From NCBI GenBank assembly GCA_963667205.1, contig OY762959.1:2480001-2544000 (forward strand): 64,000 nt of DNA. The letters are read 5' to 3'. The first letter of the stretch is position 1, and every line of letters begins with the position of its first letter. Both the position numbers and the translations under genes were made by a program. Shown here in pieces: positions 22,826 to 32,930 of the stretch. Origin of the DNA: CF-162 sp963667205 (lineage in GTDB: Bacteria; Chloroflexota; Dehalococcoidia; SM23-28-2; RBG-16-64-32). A model generated the notes under the pieces. It did not search any database and had not been told where the DNA came from. It was given only the letters and a program-made list of their open reading frames with translations.

Positions 22826-23935
22826 TCAGAACTCAATGCGTTTGTGACGGAGCACTATACCTTCAAGTAAGCCCAACGCGATGAACATCGTCACGAGCGA
22901 GCTGCCCCCCTGGCTGATGAAAGGTAAGGGGATGCCGGTCACGGGCACCAACCGAATGTTCACCGCGACGTTGATGAACACCTGGAAGAGGATCATGATC
23001 ACGATGCCCGTCGCCACCAGCCGCCCGAACTGGTCCTGAGAGAGCGTGGCGGCGCGGATTCCGCGGAAGAGCAGGGCGATGAAGAGCGCGAACAGGATCA
23101 GCGCACCGAATAGCCCCAGCTCCTCGCCCAGCACGCTGAAGATGTAGTCCGTGGTCGACGTCTGCAGGAAGTCGAGCTGCGTCTGCGTGCCGTCGGTCAG
23201 CCCCTTCCCAAAGAGGCCGCCGGATCCGATGCCGATCTCCGCCTGGCGGATGTTGAAGCCGCCACCGAGCGGGTCTGACGCCGGATCGATCCAGAGCCGG
23301 AAGCGGTCGATCTGGTAGTCGCCGAGGGCGAGTAGCGCCATGAAGGGGATTGTGGCCAGCGCCACGCCCAGCGCGATCACGAGGTAGCGCGGCGGCGCCC
23401 CGGCCATCGCCACCATACCCAGCCAGATCGCGCCGAAGACGGCCGCTGTGCCCATGTCCGGCTCCACCAGCACGAGACCGGCCGGTAGCGCCGCCATCAC
23501 CAGCGAGATTACGAACACACGGGGATCGGCCATCTGGTGCTGGCGATCGGCGAGATAGCGCGCCAGTGTGATGATCACAAGCAGCTTGGCGATCTCCGAC
23601 GCCTGTATCTGCTGGCCCGCGAAGCTGAACCAGCGGGTCGACCCGTACGCCGAGTCGCCGATGACCAGCACCGCGGCGAGCAGCACCACCGCGGTGGCGT
23701 AGAGGCCTGTCGCCATCTGCCCGTAGACACGATAGTCGACCCAGGCGACTGCGATCATGGCGATCATGCCCAGGAAGGCGAAGATCATCTGCTTGGTCAG
23801 CGGATGGTCCATGCTGATCGTCGGGTAGGAGTTGAGCGACGCGCTGTAGAGTAGCAGCCCGCCGTATGCCACCAGCGCCACGGCCAGCAGAACGAGCAAG
23901 AGGTCGAAGTTGCGGAGGGCGCGCCGTTCGATCAT
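22826..23935 (-). CDS. rodA: Rod-shape SEDS glycosyltransferase RodA
   Basis: 369-residue polytopic membrane protein of the SEDS family, which polymerises peptidoglycan glycan strands during elongation with PBP2. About ten membrane helices are visible, with conserved WVDYRVYGQMATGLY and the C-terminal NIRLVPVTGIPLPFISQGGSS (the family's P-x-T-G-x-P-L-P-F-x-S-x-G-G). ATG at 23935 overlaps the end of the PBP2 gene by four bases. Last gene of the mre operon. Confidence 0.94.
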   Translation of the reverse strand: MIERRALRNFDLLLVLLAVALVAYGGLLLYSASLNSYPTISMDHPLTKQMIFAFLGMIAMIAVAWVDYRVYGQMATGLYATAVVLLAAVLVIGDSAYGSTRWFSFAGQQIQASEIAKLLVIITLARYLADRQHQMADPRVFVISLVMAALPAGLVLVEPDMGTAAVFGAIWLGMVAMAGAPPRYLVIALGVALATIPFMALLALGDYQIDRFRLWIDPASDPLGGGFNIRQAEIGIGSGGLFGKGLTDGTQTQLDFLQTSTTDYIFSVLGEELGLFGALILFALFIALLFRGIRAATLSQDQFGRLVATGIVIMILFQVFINVAVNIRLVPVTGIPLPFISQGGSSLVTMFIALGLLEGIVLRHKRIEF

Positions 23936-26130
23936 GGCACGCCTCCGTTTGGCCTGCGTTCGCTCGGCAGCGCGGCCGCCGTTGGGGTCGGCTCCGGAGG
24001 TGCTTCAACAGGCGAATCCGTCGCGGATTCGATGGGAATGGTTGTCGGCGTAGCAGTTGGTTCAGGGTCCGGCGACGGCGTCGAGGCCGCCGTGGGAGTC
24101 ACCGCCGCAGTCACCTCCGGAGTCGGAGTCGGAGTCGCAGTTGCCGTCGGCTCTGCGCCGCCCGGGGCGAGAGGAGTGGCCGTGGCGTCGAGCACCTCCA
24201 ACGGGCCGGGATCGGGGATGGGGAGGATGTCGTCGGGGCCGTAGATCGGTCCGCCGCCGCTGAAGTAGTAGTCGAAGATGTGGGCGGCCGCGGGAGAGGC
24301 GTCGTTGCCGCCGCTGCCGCGCTGCACGAAGACGACCACTGCGATCTCGGGGTCCTCCGCGGGCGCGTATCCGGCGAACCAGCCGTGAGTCTCGTAAGTG
24401 CCGTCGTCGCGAATCGCGCCATATTCGGCCGTGCCCGTCTTGCCTGCGACCGCGACGCCGGCGACGCCCGAGTTTCGCGCGACGCCGGACGTCACCGACT
24501 GGCGCATGCCTTGACCGACGACCTGCAAGTTCACTCCGTCAACCGGAACCGTACTGCTCTCAGATGCCTGCGTTGCGAGCGTGTTGCCGAGGCTGTCCTT
24601 GTACTCTGAGACGACGTGTGGAGTAACCAACGTCCCGCCGTTAGCGATCGCCGTGATCGCGCGCAGCATCTGTATCGGTGTTGCCGCCACGTAGCCCTGG
24701 CCGATCCCGAAGTTGTACGTGTCGCCGATCGTCCAGGCCTCGCCCAGCGTCGCCTGCTTCCAGTCGGCGTCGGGTACGAACCCATCTGACTCGCCGGCGA
24801 CGTCAATTCCCGTTTGCGAGCCGAGGCCGAAGGCCCGGGCGTACTCGGCCACCTTCTCCACACCGAGGCCGCGGAATCCTTCGTCGGCGAAGCCACCGGC
24901 GAGGTAGTAGAAGTAGACGTTGGACGACATTGCGATGCCGTCATAGAAGTCGAGCACGCCAAGCGGCGCCCAGTCCCGGTAGACGTAGATGACGTTCGGG
25001 TTGAACTCGTTTGCGACGTTGATGTAGCCGCGGCTGGTGATCGTCGTTCCCGTGGAGGCGACACCTTCCTGGAGCGCCGCCGCGCCGACGATCGTCTTGA
25101 ACGTGCTGCCGGGCGGGTAGCGGTCCGAGATCACGTGATTGACAAGCGGCTTGCCCGGCGAATCGATAAGCTCCGCGAGCGCCTCCTCGGAGATCGGCCC
25201 GGAGAAGAGGTTGTTGTCGAACGTCGGGAGCGAGACCATCGAGAGGAGTTCGCCGGTCTTGACGTCCATTACGGCGGCGGCCGCGTTGTCAGAACCCACC
25301 GAGTACTCCGCCAGGATGTCCTGCACGGCGGCCTGCAACTCGGTGTCGACCGTCAGCACGAGGTTCGTGCCATCGATCGGGCGGCGCTCTGAGATTACGC
25401 GCAGCTCGCGTCCGCCGGCGTCGACCTCGACGAGCTTCTTTCCCGGCTTGCCCCGCAGGACGTCCTCGTATGACAGCTCGACGCCGCTCTTGCCCAGGTA
25501 GTCCTGGTAGAGATAGCCTTCGCTCGCCAGCTCGTCGTACTCTTCGGCCGAAATCGGCCCCATATAGCCGAGGATCTGCGCGAGGAGGTCGCCGGTGATG
25601 TAGTCGCGCGATGGCTCGATCTGCACGCGCAAGCCCGGCACGTGCGGCTCAAGCTCGATCAGCGTCAACACCACCTCGCGGTCGAGATCGCTCTTGATCA
25701 CGGCGGGATTGAACTCACCCAGGCTCTCGACGCCGGCAGCGACGCTGGCCTCGATCTCGGATACGGGCACCCCGATCACCTCGGAGATCATGCGGTAGGC
25801 GGTCGCTTCGCCGCGGTCGGGCAGGTCGCCCGGAACGATGGTGGCGGAGAAGCGAGCCGCGTTCTGCACGACGAGCCTGCCGTCGCGGTCGTAGATGAGG
25901 CCGCGATTGGCCGGGATCGGGATCTCGCGCAGGGCGTTGATCTCTGCCTGTTCCTGGAAGTCCTCGCCTCTGATGACCTGGAGGTTGATCAGCTGGATGA
26001 CCAGGATGCCGAACAAGAGAATAACCAGGGCGCGCATGATCGCCGTCATTGAGGCGCTGCGCTCTGTGGCCGAACGCTGCCTCTTGGCCTCTTTGCTGCG
26101 CCAGCGCTGGCGCCCCTCGAAGTAGCTCAT
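23932..26130 (-). CDS. mrdA: Penicillin-binding protein 2 (elongasome transpeptidase)
   Basis: 732-residue class B PBP. It has a basic cytoplasmic N-terminus, one membrane helix (about 29-52), the dimerisation/pedestal domain with RGLIYDRDGRLV (about 75-86) and the transpeptidase domain with the three active-site motifs: SxxK in PPGSTFKT (about 351-358), SxN in AMSSNVYFYY, and KTG in VAGKTGTAEYG. A proline/threonine-rich tail of about 90 residues (ATPTPTPEVTAAVTPTA) is unusual for the family but similar low-complexity tails occur in several proteins here. The partner is RodA. Confidence 0.94.
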   Translation of the reverse strand: MSYFEGRQRWRSKEAKRQRSATERSASMTAIMRALVILLFGILVIQLINLQVIRGEDFQEQAEINALREIPIPANRGLIYDRDGRLVVQNAARFSATIVPGDLPDRGEATAYRMISEVIGVPVSEIEASVAAGVESLGEFNPAVIKSDLDREVVLTLIELEPHVPGLRVQIEPSRDYITGDLLAQILGYMGPISAEEYDELASEGYLYQDYLGKSGVELSYEDVLRGKPGKKLVEVDAGGRELRVISERRPIDGTNLVLTVDTELQAAVQDILAEYSVGSDNAAAAVMDVKTGELLSMVSLPTFDNNLFSGPISEEALAELIDSPGKPLVNHVISDRYPPGSTFKTIVGAAALQEGVASTGTTITSRGYINVANEFNPNVIYVYRDWAPLGVLDFYDGIAMSSNVYFYYLAGGFADEGFRGLGVEKVAEYARAFGLGSQTGIDVAGESDGFVPDADWKQATLGEAWTIGDTYNFGIGQGYVAATPIQMLRAITAIANGGTLVTPHVVSEYKDSLGNTLATQASESSTVPVDGVNLQVVGQGMRQSVTSGVARNSGVAGVAVAGKTGTAEYGAIRDDGTYETHGWFAGYAPAEDPEIAVVVFVQRGSGGNDASPAAAHIFDYYFSGGGPIYGPDDILPIPDPGPLEVLDATATPLAPGGAEPTATATPTPTPEVTAAVTPTAASTPSPDPEPTATPTTIPIESATDSPVEAPPEPTPTAAALPSERRPNGGVP

Positions 26131-26140
26131 CTGGCAGCGC

Positions 26141-26662
26141 TCATATCGATGACCGCATTCGTGCGGAGCCTCTGAGCCAGGCCGGTGGCGGCGGCGAGAT
26201 CCAGTGCATCGGGAGGAAGATCAATGGCGTGAAGAGCGTGTTGACCACGATCGAGGGCAGGACGACCCGGAAGAGCGCCGAGACGACGGCGATCTCCTGC
26301 CCCGTCGCGCCCAGCACCATCATGCTGATCATGCCGTAGCAAACGCTTGCCGCCATCACTATCGCGACTGCCGGCAGGAAGTCGGACTCGATCGCTCGTA
26401 AACGTACCGCGATGGCCAGCGGGACGATCGGCGCGAGGCCGAAGAGCGACGTACCGACCGGGTCGCTCGTCGTCAGGTCCTGGAGTACGGCGCAGATCGG
26501 GACGACGATCATCGCCTCGTCGTGGCCGCGGACGATCGCCCAGCAGGCGGCGAAGATCAGCACGAGGTCTGGACTGACGCCCAGCGGATGCAAGTAGGGC
26601 ATCGCGGAGACGTCGAGGACGGCGAAAGCCCAGGCGAGGACGGCGGCCACGGCATACTTCAT
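26141..26662 (-). CDS. mreD: Rod shape-determining protein MreD
   Basis: 173-residue membrane protein with about five helices. MreD spans the membrane and links MreC with the elongasome. ATG at 26662 overlaps mreC's stop by four bases, and it is followed after 10 bases by the PBP2 start. Sequence conservation in this family is low; the call rests on size, topology, position and the PHPLGVSPDLVLIFAACWAI segment, which is typical of MreD. Confidence 0.85.
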   Translation of the reverse strand: MKYAVAAVLAWAFAVLDVSAMPYLHPLGVSPDLVLIFAACWAIVRGHDEAMIVVPICAVLQDLTTSDPVGTSLFGLAPIVPLAIAVRLRAIESDFLPAVAIVMAASVCYGMISMMVLGATGQEIAVVSALFRVVLPSIVVNTLFTPLIFLPMHWISPPPPAWLRGSARMRSSI

Positions 26663-27606
26663 GGCGGCGACAGCCTCGCCGGCTCAAAGCTGATGAGGAC
26701 GAGAACGGTATCCAGGCTGCTGAGGCCGGCCGACGGCTCCACGAACGCCTTCTTGAAGGGCGCCTGCGGCCGCGGCTCGAACGCGGTTACGCTGCCGATG
26801 AGGACCCCCGGCGGATAGTTCCCACCGAGTCCGGACGTCACAACGAGCGCTCCGCTTTCGATCGGCGCTTCCGGTGGCAGCAGCTCCAGCACGAGTTCGT
26901 TGCGCAAGTCACCCTTGAGGACGCCCTGAACGGGAGCCAGCGCCCCTGCGCTGGACGGTGTCGGAGTGGCGCTCGGATCGGGTTGTTCGGTTGATCCGGG
27001 ATCCGGCGCTTCGCCTGGCGCAGGCGTGGCGGGCGTGAGCACGTCCGTCCCGGACGAGTCTGAAGTTGTGTTGATCTGGGCGTTGACGGCGCTCTCCGGG
27101 TCGCTGATGAGGCGAATCCATGCGAAGTCCTGGAAGGCGTGAGAGACGGTGCCGATGAGGCTCCCCTCACGCGAGAGGACCACCATGCCCTCGTCAACGC
27201 CGTTGGCTTGGCCGCGGTCGATGGCGATTGAACGCTTGAGGGCCGATGTGTCCTGCGAGAATACGCTGGCGACGAGAAGCTGGTCCTCCGGCCGGGTCGA
27301 CTTCACCTCTAGAGCGTCCTCAAGCTCCGCGATGCGCAGGAGCGCGACCTGCTGATCGGCGAGCTGCGCCTGGAGTTTCTCCACCTCTTCGCGCAGGCGC
27401 TCGTTCTCGCGAACGAGGTCACCGCGGTCGGTGATGCCGTCGTAGATGTCGCCCAACGGGCCGGCGGCATCACGCAGGGCGCTCTCCACGGGTGCGCTGA
27501 CGGTTAGCGTGACGTTCTTGAAAGGGTCGAAGGCGTTCTCCTCAGACAGAATGATCGTGGCGAAGCTAACCACCGTGAGAGTTGCGAACCACCAGACTAC
27601 TCGCAT
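26659..27606 (-). CDS. mreC: Rod shape-determining protein MreC
   Basis: 315-residue bitopic protein with an N-terminal helix (VVWWFATLTVVSFATIILS), a coiled coil (about 63-98, RENERLREEVEKLQAQL) and a beta-rich periplasmic domain (GVDEGMVVLSREGSLIGTVSH). MreC connects MreB to PBP2. Odd: a proline/threonine/serine-rich stretch of about 35 residues (around 190-225) interrupts the beta domain before GVLKGDLRNELVLELLP. The gene lies 47 bases downstream of mreB. Confidence 0.9.
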   Translation of the reverse strand: MRVVWWFATLTVVSFATIILSEENAFDPFKNVTLTVSAPVESALRDAAGPLGDIYDGITDRGDLVRENERLREEVEKLQAQLADQQVALLRIAELEDALEVKSTRPEDQLLVASVFSQDTSALKRSIAIDRGQANGVDEGMVVLSREGSLIGTVSHAFQDFAWIRLISDPESAVNAQINTTSDSSGTDVLTPATPAPGEAPDPGSTEQPDPSATPTPSSAGALAPVQGVLKGDLRNELVLELLPPEAPIESGALVVTSGLGGNYPPGVLIGSVTAFEPRPQAPFKKAFVEPSAGLSSLDTVLVLISFEPARLSPP

Positions 27607-27653
27607 CGTTATCTGCTATTCGAGGGCCGCTGGCGGCGTTCACCAGCTGCCCT

Positions 27654-28718
<1,065 letters not shown>

Positions 28719-28774
28719 CCTGGCCTCCCAAGTGTGAACCTGCCGCGGGGCGCGCGGCGGCACATGCTTGTGCG

Positions 28775-28805
28775 ATTGTACCGAACGTGGCGGGCAGGCT
28801 GCAAA
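28775..28805 (-). promoter_or_regulatory. Putative mre operon promoter
   Basis: On the minus strand, TTGCAG (complement of 28799-28804) and TACAAT (complement of 28775-28780) are 18 bases apart, 57 bases before the mreB start. Confidence 0.5.
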
Positions 28806-28864
28806 GCGCGGGGCGAGACGCTCATCAGTAGGTACAACGAGCGGGGACTGGCTTCCGGTTCTGG

Positions 28865-29686
28865 TCAGCGCTGCGAGATGCGCCAACCGGCGTCGCGCGC
28901 TTCGGACTCGGTGCAGAACCAGCGCTCGCCGGCTGCTTCGTCGATCACGGTCTGCGGATAGAAGCTGCCGCCGGGCACATGGTATATCTTCTCGTCGCTG
29001 CTGCTGATGTTGCCCTTGATCAGCGCCTCAGGTGTTCCGGAGTATTCGCAGGCGCCTTCTGCCGGGCTGCCCGCCGGCGGTGGCGTCGGCGTCGTTGTTT
29101 CCAGGCAGGCGGGCCCCCAGAGACCGCGCCCCGCCGTTCGCGCCTCCGCCTCGAGTTGGTCGAACAGCTCCTGGTAGCGGGCGTCGGGCGGATAAGCGCT
29201 GGAATGTGCGTAGCCTTCGCGCACGAGGATGGAGTTGGCCATCTCGCTCTCCGTGAGCCAGACGTAGCGGAGCAACCGCCCGAACACGTCGGTATCGGAG
29301 ACGTCCCCTTCGAGCCCGACGACTCGGCCTTCGACGAGCTCTTTGTTGGCGGCGCTCGCCTGCTCGCCGAAGCAGCCGACGGGCCGCCGCGGGTCGACCG
29401 TCTCCGGCGTATCGATGCCGATGTAGCGGACCTTGTGCGTCTCGCCGTCGATCTCGACTTCGATCGTGTCGCCGTCGACGACGCGCACGACAGTTGCCGC
29501 AGTCATGCCGACCGGCAGCCCGCGTGATGTGGGCGTCGGGCTGGCCGTGGCAGTGACCGACGTTGGCGTCGCCCCCGCTGAGTCCTGCGGGGCGGCCTCG
29601 TCGTCGCAGGCAGCGAGCGCGAGCACCGCGAGGATGGCGGCAGCGATCGCGGCGAGGGCGGCTCGCGAGCGTCGGCTACGCATCAC
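28865..29686 (-). CDS. Secreted thermonuclease-like lipoprotein with C-terminal sunset-type domain
   Basis: 273 residues with a lipoprotein signal (basic start, hydrophobic core, lipobox LALAAC at about 21-26), a Thr/Pro spacer and a staphylococcal-nuclease domain at about 62-190 (VVRVVDGDTIEVEIDG, VRYIGIDTPETVDP, VFGRLLRYVWL). Candidate catalytic residues (Asp, Arg, Glu) are present. The C-terminal 55 residues (KGNISSSDEKIYHVPGGSFY ... ERWFCTESEARDAGWR) match the small sunset-type domain that often follows secreted nucleases. Probable role: extracellular DNA degradation. It follows the excalibur-type gene, whose end it overlaps by four bases. Confidence 0.8.
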   Translation of the reverse strand: MMRSRRSRAALAAIAAAILAVLALAACDDEAAPQDSAGATPTSVTATASPTPTSRGLPVGMTAATVVRVVDGDTIEVEIDGETHKVRYIGIDTPETVDPRRPVGCFGEQASAANKELVEGRVVGLEGDVSDTDVFGRLLRYVWLTESEMANSILVREGYAHSSAYPPDARYQELFDQLEAEARTAGRGLWGPACLETTTPTPPPAGSPAEGACEYSGTPEALIKGNISSSDEKIYHVPGGSFYPQTVIDEAAGERWFCTESEARDAGWRISQR

Positions 29687-30200
29687 GACTCGCAGCCGAC
29701 GCCGTCTTTGTTGCCGTCGAATCCGTGAGGGTCAGGAGGTAGTACCGCGAAGTCCTTCTGGGCGATATTGCCGCAGTTAAGGTCGGGCGGTGGCGGCTTG
29801 ATGCAGACGGTCGGATAGGACGGATCACAGTTCTGTGACGGCGGCGTTGTGGGACAGCTGATGGGACCTGGGTTGGCACCGCCGTCGGGGCCGCCGTCGG
29901 AGCGGCCGTCGGTGCTGCCGTTGGCTCGGCCGTCGGCGCTGCGCTCGGTGTTGGCGAGGCCGACTCGCTTGGTGTCGCCGTCGGCGAGGCTGTTCTGCTT
30001 GCTGTCGCCGTCGGCGTGCCGGTCTCGGAGATCGAAGCGGTCTGTGTTGGCGTTGGCGTACCTGTGCTGTCGTCCGAGGCTTCGTCTCTGCCTCCGATAA
30101 GCGACGCGACAGTGACCAGCAGGACGAAGCCCGCGACGCCGAAGGCCCCGCCCTTCCACCACCACGAAAGCGCCCACGCTCTTCTCAACTCTTCGACCAT
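29683..30200 (-). pseudogene. Membrane-anchored excalibur-type protein, frameshifted
   Basis: The N-terminal part, starting at ATG 30200 after GGGGTG, encodes a cytoplasmic stub, a membrane helix (about 20-36) and a TP/AP-rich linker. The C-terminal part lies in another frame and ends in the calcium-binding excalibur pattern NCGNIAQKDFAVLPPDPHG followed by DGNKDGVGCES at 29683. The shift falls near 29855-29885, just past the PTAAPTAAPTA repeats. Each half looks natural, so a 1-base indel or an assembly error split the gene. Excalibur domains often accompany secreted nucleases such as its neighbour. Confidence 0.6.
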
Positions 30201-30254
30201 CGGGCACCCCCTCGAAAATAGTGAGGGTGTGAGTATATATCAGCCCCGGGCGGG

Positions 30255-32285
30255 TCATGGATTGACGCCGTGCTCTTGCAGAAGGGCCAGGAACGCCGCC
30301 TCGTCAAGCACCTCGATCTCGTAGCCCTCGGCCTTTGCGAGCTTTGAGCCAGCGTTCGCGCCGGCTACGAGGCGGGTCACTCTGCGCGTGACGCTGCTCA
30401 CGGCCTCGGCGCCGAGTGCCGTCACGAGGCTCTCCGCGCGGCTCCGTGACATAGCGGCCAGCGTGCCGGTGAAGACGAACCGCTGGCCCGTCAGCGGGCC
30501 TTCAGCGCGCTTCGTTCGCGGCTGCTCCGTGTTCACGCCGACGCGCGCTAGCCTGGCGATGATGCTCTTCTTCTTGCGGTCGCGGAAATAGGCGCGGACG
30601 CTTGCGGCGATTCGCGGGCCGACACCCTCGACTTCCGCGATCTCGGCCTCAGACGCCTTCGCCAGCGGGTCCAGCGAGCCGAACTGGTCCGCCAGCAGGC
30701 CCGCGATCTCGCTCCCGACGTGGCGGATGCCGAGCGCGAAGAGGAGCCGGTTCAGGTTGCGGCCTTTCGACTCCTCGATGTTGGCGAGGATCTTGTCGGC
30801 GAGCTTCTCGCCCATACGCGGCAGCTCGATCAGCTTCTTCTTCGTGACGCGGTAGACGCCGGCCGGGTCCTTGATCAGGCCGGCGTCGAGAAGTACCTCG
30901 ATCCACTTCTCGCCGAGTCCCTCGATGTCCATGACGCCGACGAAGTGCGTGATCCAGCGGAACATCTGCGCCGGGCAGGTCATGTTGGTGCAGTAGGCCA
31001 TCGCCTCGCCCTCCGGGCGCTCGACTTCGCTCTTGCAGCGCGGGCACTTCTTCGGCAGGCGGTACTTGCGCTCCTTGCCTGTGCGGCGGCCCACTACCGG
31101 CCCGACCACCTGCGGGATGACGTCGCCGGCGCGCTGGACGATCACGGTGTCGCCAACGCGGATGTCCTTGTGGCGGATGTCGTCCTCGTTGTGCAGCGTC
31201 GCCTGCCTGACGATGACGCCGCCCACCTGCACCGGCTCGAGCTGTGCGAACGGGTTGAGGCTGCCCGTGCGGCCGACGTTGATCGCGATCTTGTTCAGCT
31301 TCGTCGTCGCCTGCATCGGCGGGAACTTGTAAGCGATCGCCCATCGCGGCTCGCGGCCGACATAGCCCAGCTCGTTCCAGAGCGAGATGTCGTCGATCTT
31401 CACGACCATGCCGTCGATCTCGTAATCGAGGTCGTGGCGGCGCTCCTCCCAGCTCTGGTAGAAGCGCTGGGCGTCGCCTAACTCCGAGAAGCTCTGCGCG
31501 TCGGGGTTGGGCCGGAAGCCCAACTCGTGCAGCCAGCGCAACGTCTCGTGGTGCGTCGCCGGCGCCGCACCTTCGTCTGCCCAGCCGAACTGGTAGACGA
31601 AGATGTCGAGCCGCCGCGAGGCCGTCACGCGGGAGTCGAGCTGGCGCACGGAGCCGGCGGCCGAGTTGCGCGGGTTGGCGTAGAGCGCCTCGCCCCGCTC
31701 GGCACGCTCCTCGTTGAGCTGCTCGAAGACGGTCTTCGGCATGTAGACCTCGCCGCGCACCTCGAAGCGGGCGGGGAACTTCTTGCGGCGCAGCTGCATC
31801 GGGATGCTGCGGACTGTGCGCAGGTTCTCCGTGATGTTCTCGCCACGATAGCCGTCGCCGCGTGTGGCGCCCTGCACGAAGCGGCCGTCCTCGTAGAGGA
31901 GCGCTACGGCCAGGCCGTCGATCTTCGGCTCGCAGACCATCTGGAAGTCGTCGCGGCCGGCGAGCTTGGCGGCCCGCTTGTGCCAGGCCTCCAGCTGGCG
32001 GAAGTTCTGGGCGTTCGCCAGCGAGAGCATCGGCAGCCGGTGCTCGACGACGCCGAACGCCTCCGTCGCACGACCGCCGACGCGCTGCGTGGGCGAATCG
32101 GGCGTGATCAGTTCCGGATGGTGCTCCTCGATGGCGCGCAGGCGGCGCATCAGCTCGTCGTACTCGGAGTCGGCCACCTCGGGCGTGTCTTTCACGAAGT
32201 AGAGGTAGTCGTGGTAGTTGACCTGCGAACGCAGCTCTTCAGCTTTGACCTGGGCTTCTCGCACGTCGTCGATGTTGCAGGACAT
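30255..32285 (-). CDS. ligA: NAD-dependent DNA ligase LigA
   Basis: 676-residue ligase that seals nicks in replication and repair. It has an N-terminal Ia segment with YHDYLYFVKDTPEVADSEYD, the adenylation motif CEPKIDGLAVALLY (KxDG lysine), an OB domain, a C4 zinc finger (CPRCKSEVERPEGEAMAYC and following CPAQ), a HhH domain and a C-terminal BRCT domain (about 600-676, LTGQRFVFTGTLAAMSRSRA). ATG 32285 is used since a 21-residue upstream extension has no similarity. Confidence 0.95.
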   Translation of the reverse strand: MSCNIDDVREAQVKAEELRSQVNYHDYLYFVKDTPEVADSEYDELMRRLRAIEEHHPELITPDSPTQRVGGRATEAFGVVEHRLPMLSLANAQNFRQLEAWHKRAAKLAGRDDFQMVCEPKIDGLAVALLYEDGRFVQGATRGDGYRGENITENLRTVRSIPMQLRRKKFPARFEVRGEVYMPKTVFEQLNEERAERGEALYANPRNSAAGSVRQLDSRVTASRRLDIFVYQFGWADEGAAPATHHETLRWLHELGFRPNPDAQSFSELGDAQRFYQSWEERRHDLDYEIDGMVVKIDDISLWNELGYVGREPRWAIAYKFPPMQATTKLNKIAINVGRTGSLNPFAQLEPVQVGGVIVRQATLHNEDDIRHKDIRVGDTVIVQRAGDVIPQVVGPVVGRRTGKERKYRLPKKCPRCKSEVERPEGEAMAYCTNMTCPAQMFRWITHFVGVMDIEGLGEKWIEVLLDAGLIKDPAGVYRVTKKKLIELPRMGEKLADKILANIEESKGRNLNRLLFALGIRHVGSEIAGLLADQFGSLDPLAKASEAEIAEVEGVGPRIAASVRAYFRDRKKKSIIARLARVGVNTEQPRTKRAEGPLTGQRFVFTGTLAAMSRSRAESLVTALGAEAVSSVTRRVTRLVAGANAGSKLAKAEGYEIEVLDEAAFLALLQEHGVNP

Positions 32286-32382
32286 CGTGGCGCTAGCGTA
32301 TCGCGCGGCCCGCCCAAGGGGAACGCTGCCCCGGCAAGCTCGTGACACGGCCGTAACGCGCGTGAGCTATCCTCTCTCCACC

Positions 32383-32886
32383 ATGAGCGCGAAAGTCCGC
32401 ACGGCGACCGAGGCCGACGTGCCCGCGATCCTCGACATCTACAACGAGGCGATCCTGCACTCGACGGCGACGTTCGACATCGAGCCGCAGACGCTCGAGG
32501 AGCGGCTCCAGTGGTTGCGCGAGACGCAGCACCCGCACTGCGTGATCGTCGCCGAGGATGACGGCGCGGTGGTCGGCTGGGGCTGCCTGCGCGGCTTCCG
32601 GCCGAGGGTCGCCTACCGCTTCACGGCGGAAGACTCGGTCTACATTCACGAGGAGTACCGCGGCCACGGCGTCGGCACGCTGCTGCTGGCCGAGCTCATC
32701 GAGCGGGCGAAGGCCGGAGGCCTCCACTCGGTGGTGGCCGGAATGACGGAGGGCAACCCGGCGAGCGAGGCGCTGCACAAGCGCTGCGGCTTCGTCGAGA
32801 CGGGGCGCGACCGCGAAGTCGGGTATAAATTCGAGCGCTGGCTTGACGTCGTCTGGATGCAGCTGATGCTGCAGTCCGGCGAGTGA
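32383..32886 (+). CDS. GNAT N-acetyltransferase (phosphinothricin-acetyltransferase-like)
   Basis: 167-residue GNAT with the PAT-type N-terminus RTATEADVPAILDIYNEAIL, the acetyl-CoA-binding loop EYRGHGVGTLLLAELI (about 104-119) and the C-terminal NPASEALHKRCGFVETGRD. Members acetylate phosphinothricin, methionine derivatives or amino acids, so the real substrate is unknown. The ATG is nine bases after a TATCCT hexamer with no ribosome-binding site, suggesting a leaderless message. Confidence 0.83.
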   Translation: MSAKVRTATEADVPAILDIYNEAILHSTATFDIEPQTLEERLQWLRETQHPHCVIVAEDDGAVVGWGCLRGFRPRVAYRFTAEDSVYIHEEYRGHGVGTLLLAELIERAKAGGLHSVVAGMTEGNPASEALHKRCGFVETGRDREVGYKFERWLDVVWMQLMLQSGE

Positions 32887-32917
32887 CCGGCGTCATAGCC
32901 CGCATACGGCTGCGTGC

Positions 32918-32923
32918 TACAAT
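32918..32923 (+). promoter_or_regulatory. Putative -10 element (TACAAT) directly before hisH
   Basis: TACAAT at 32918-32923 ends seven bases before GTG 32931, and no Shine-Dalgarno sequence is visible between them, consistent with a leaderless transcript. Confidence 0.45.
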
Positions 32924-32930
32924 TCTTTGC

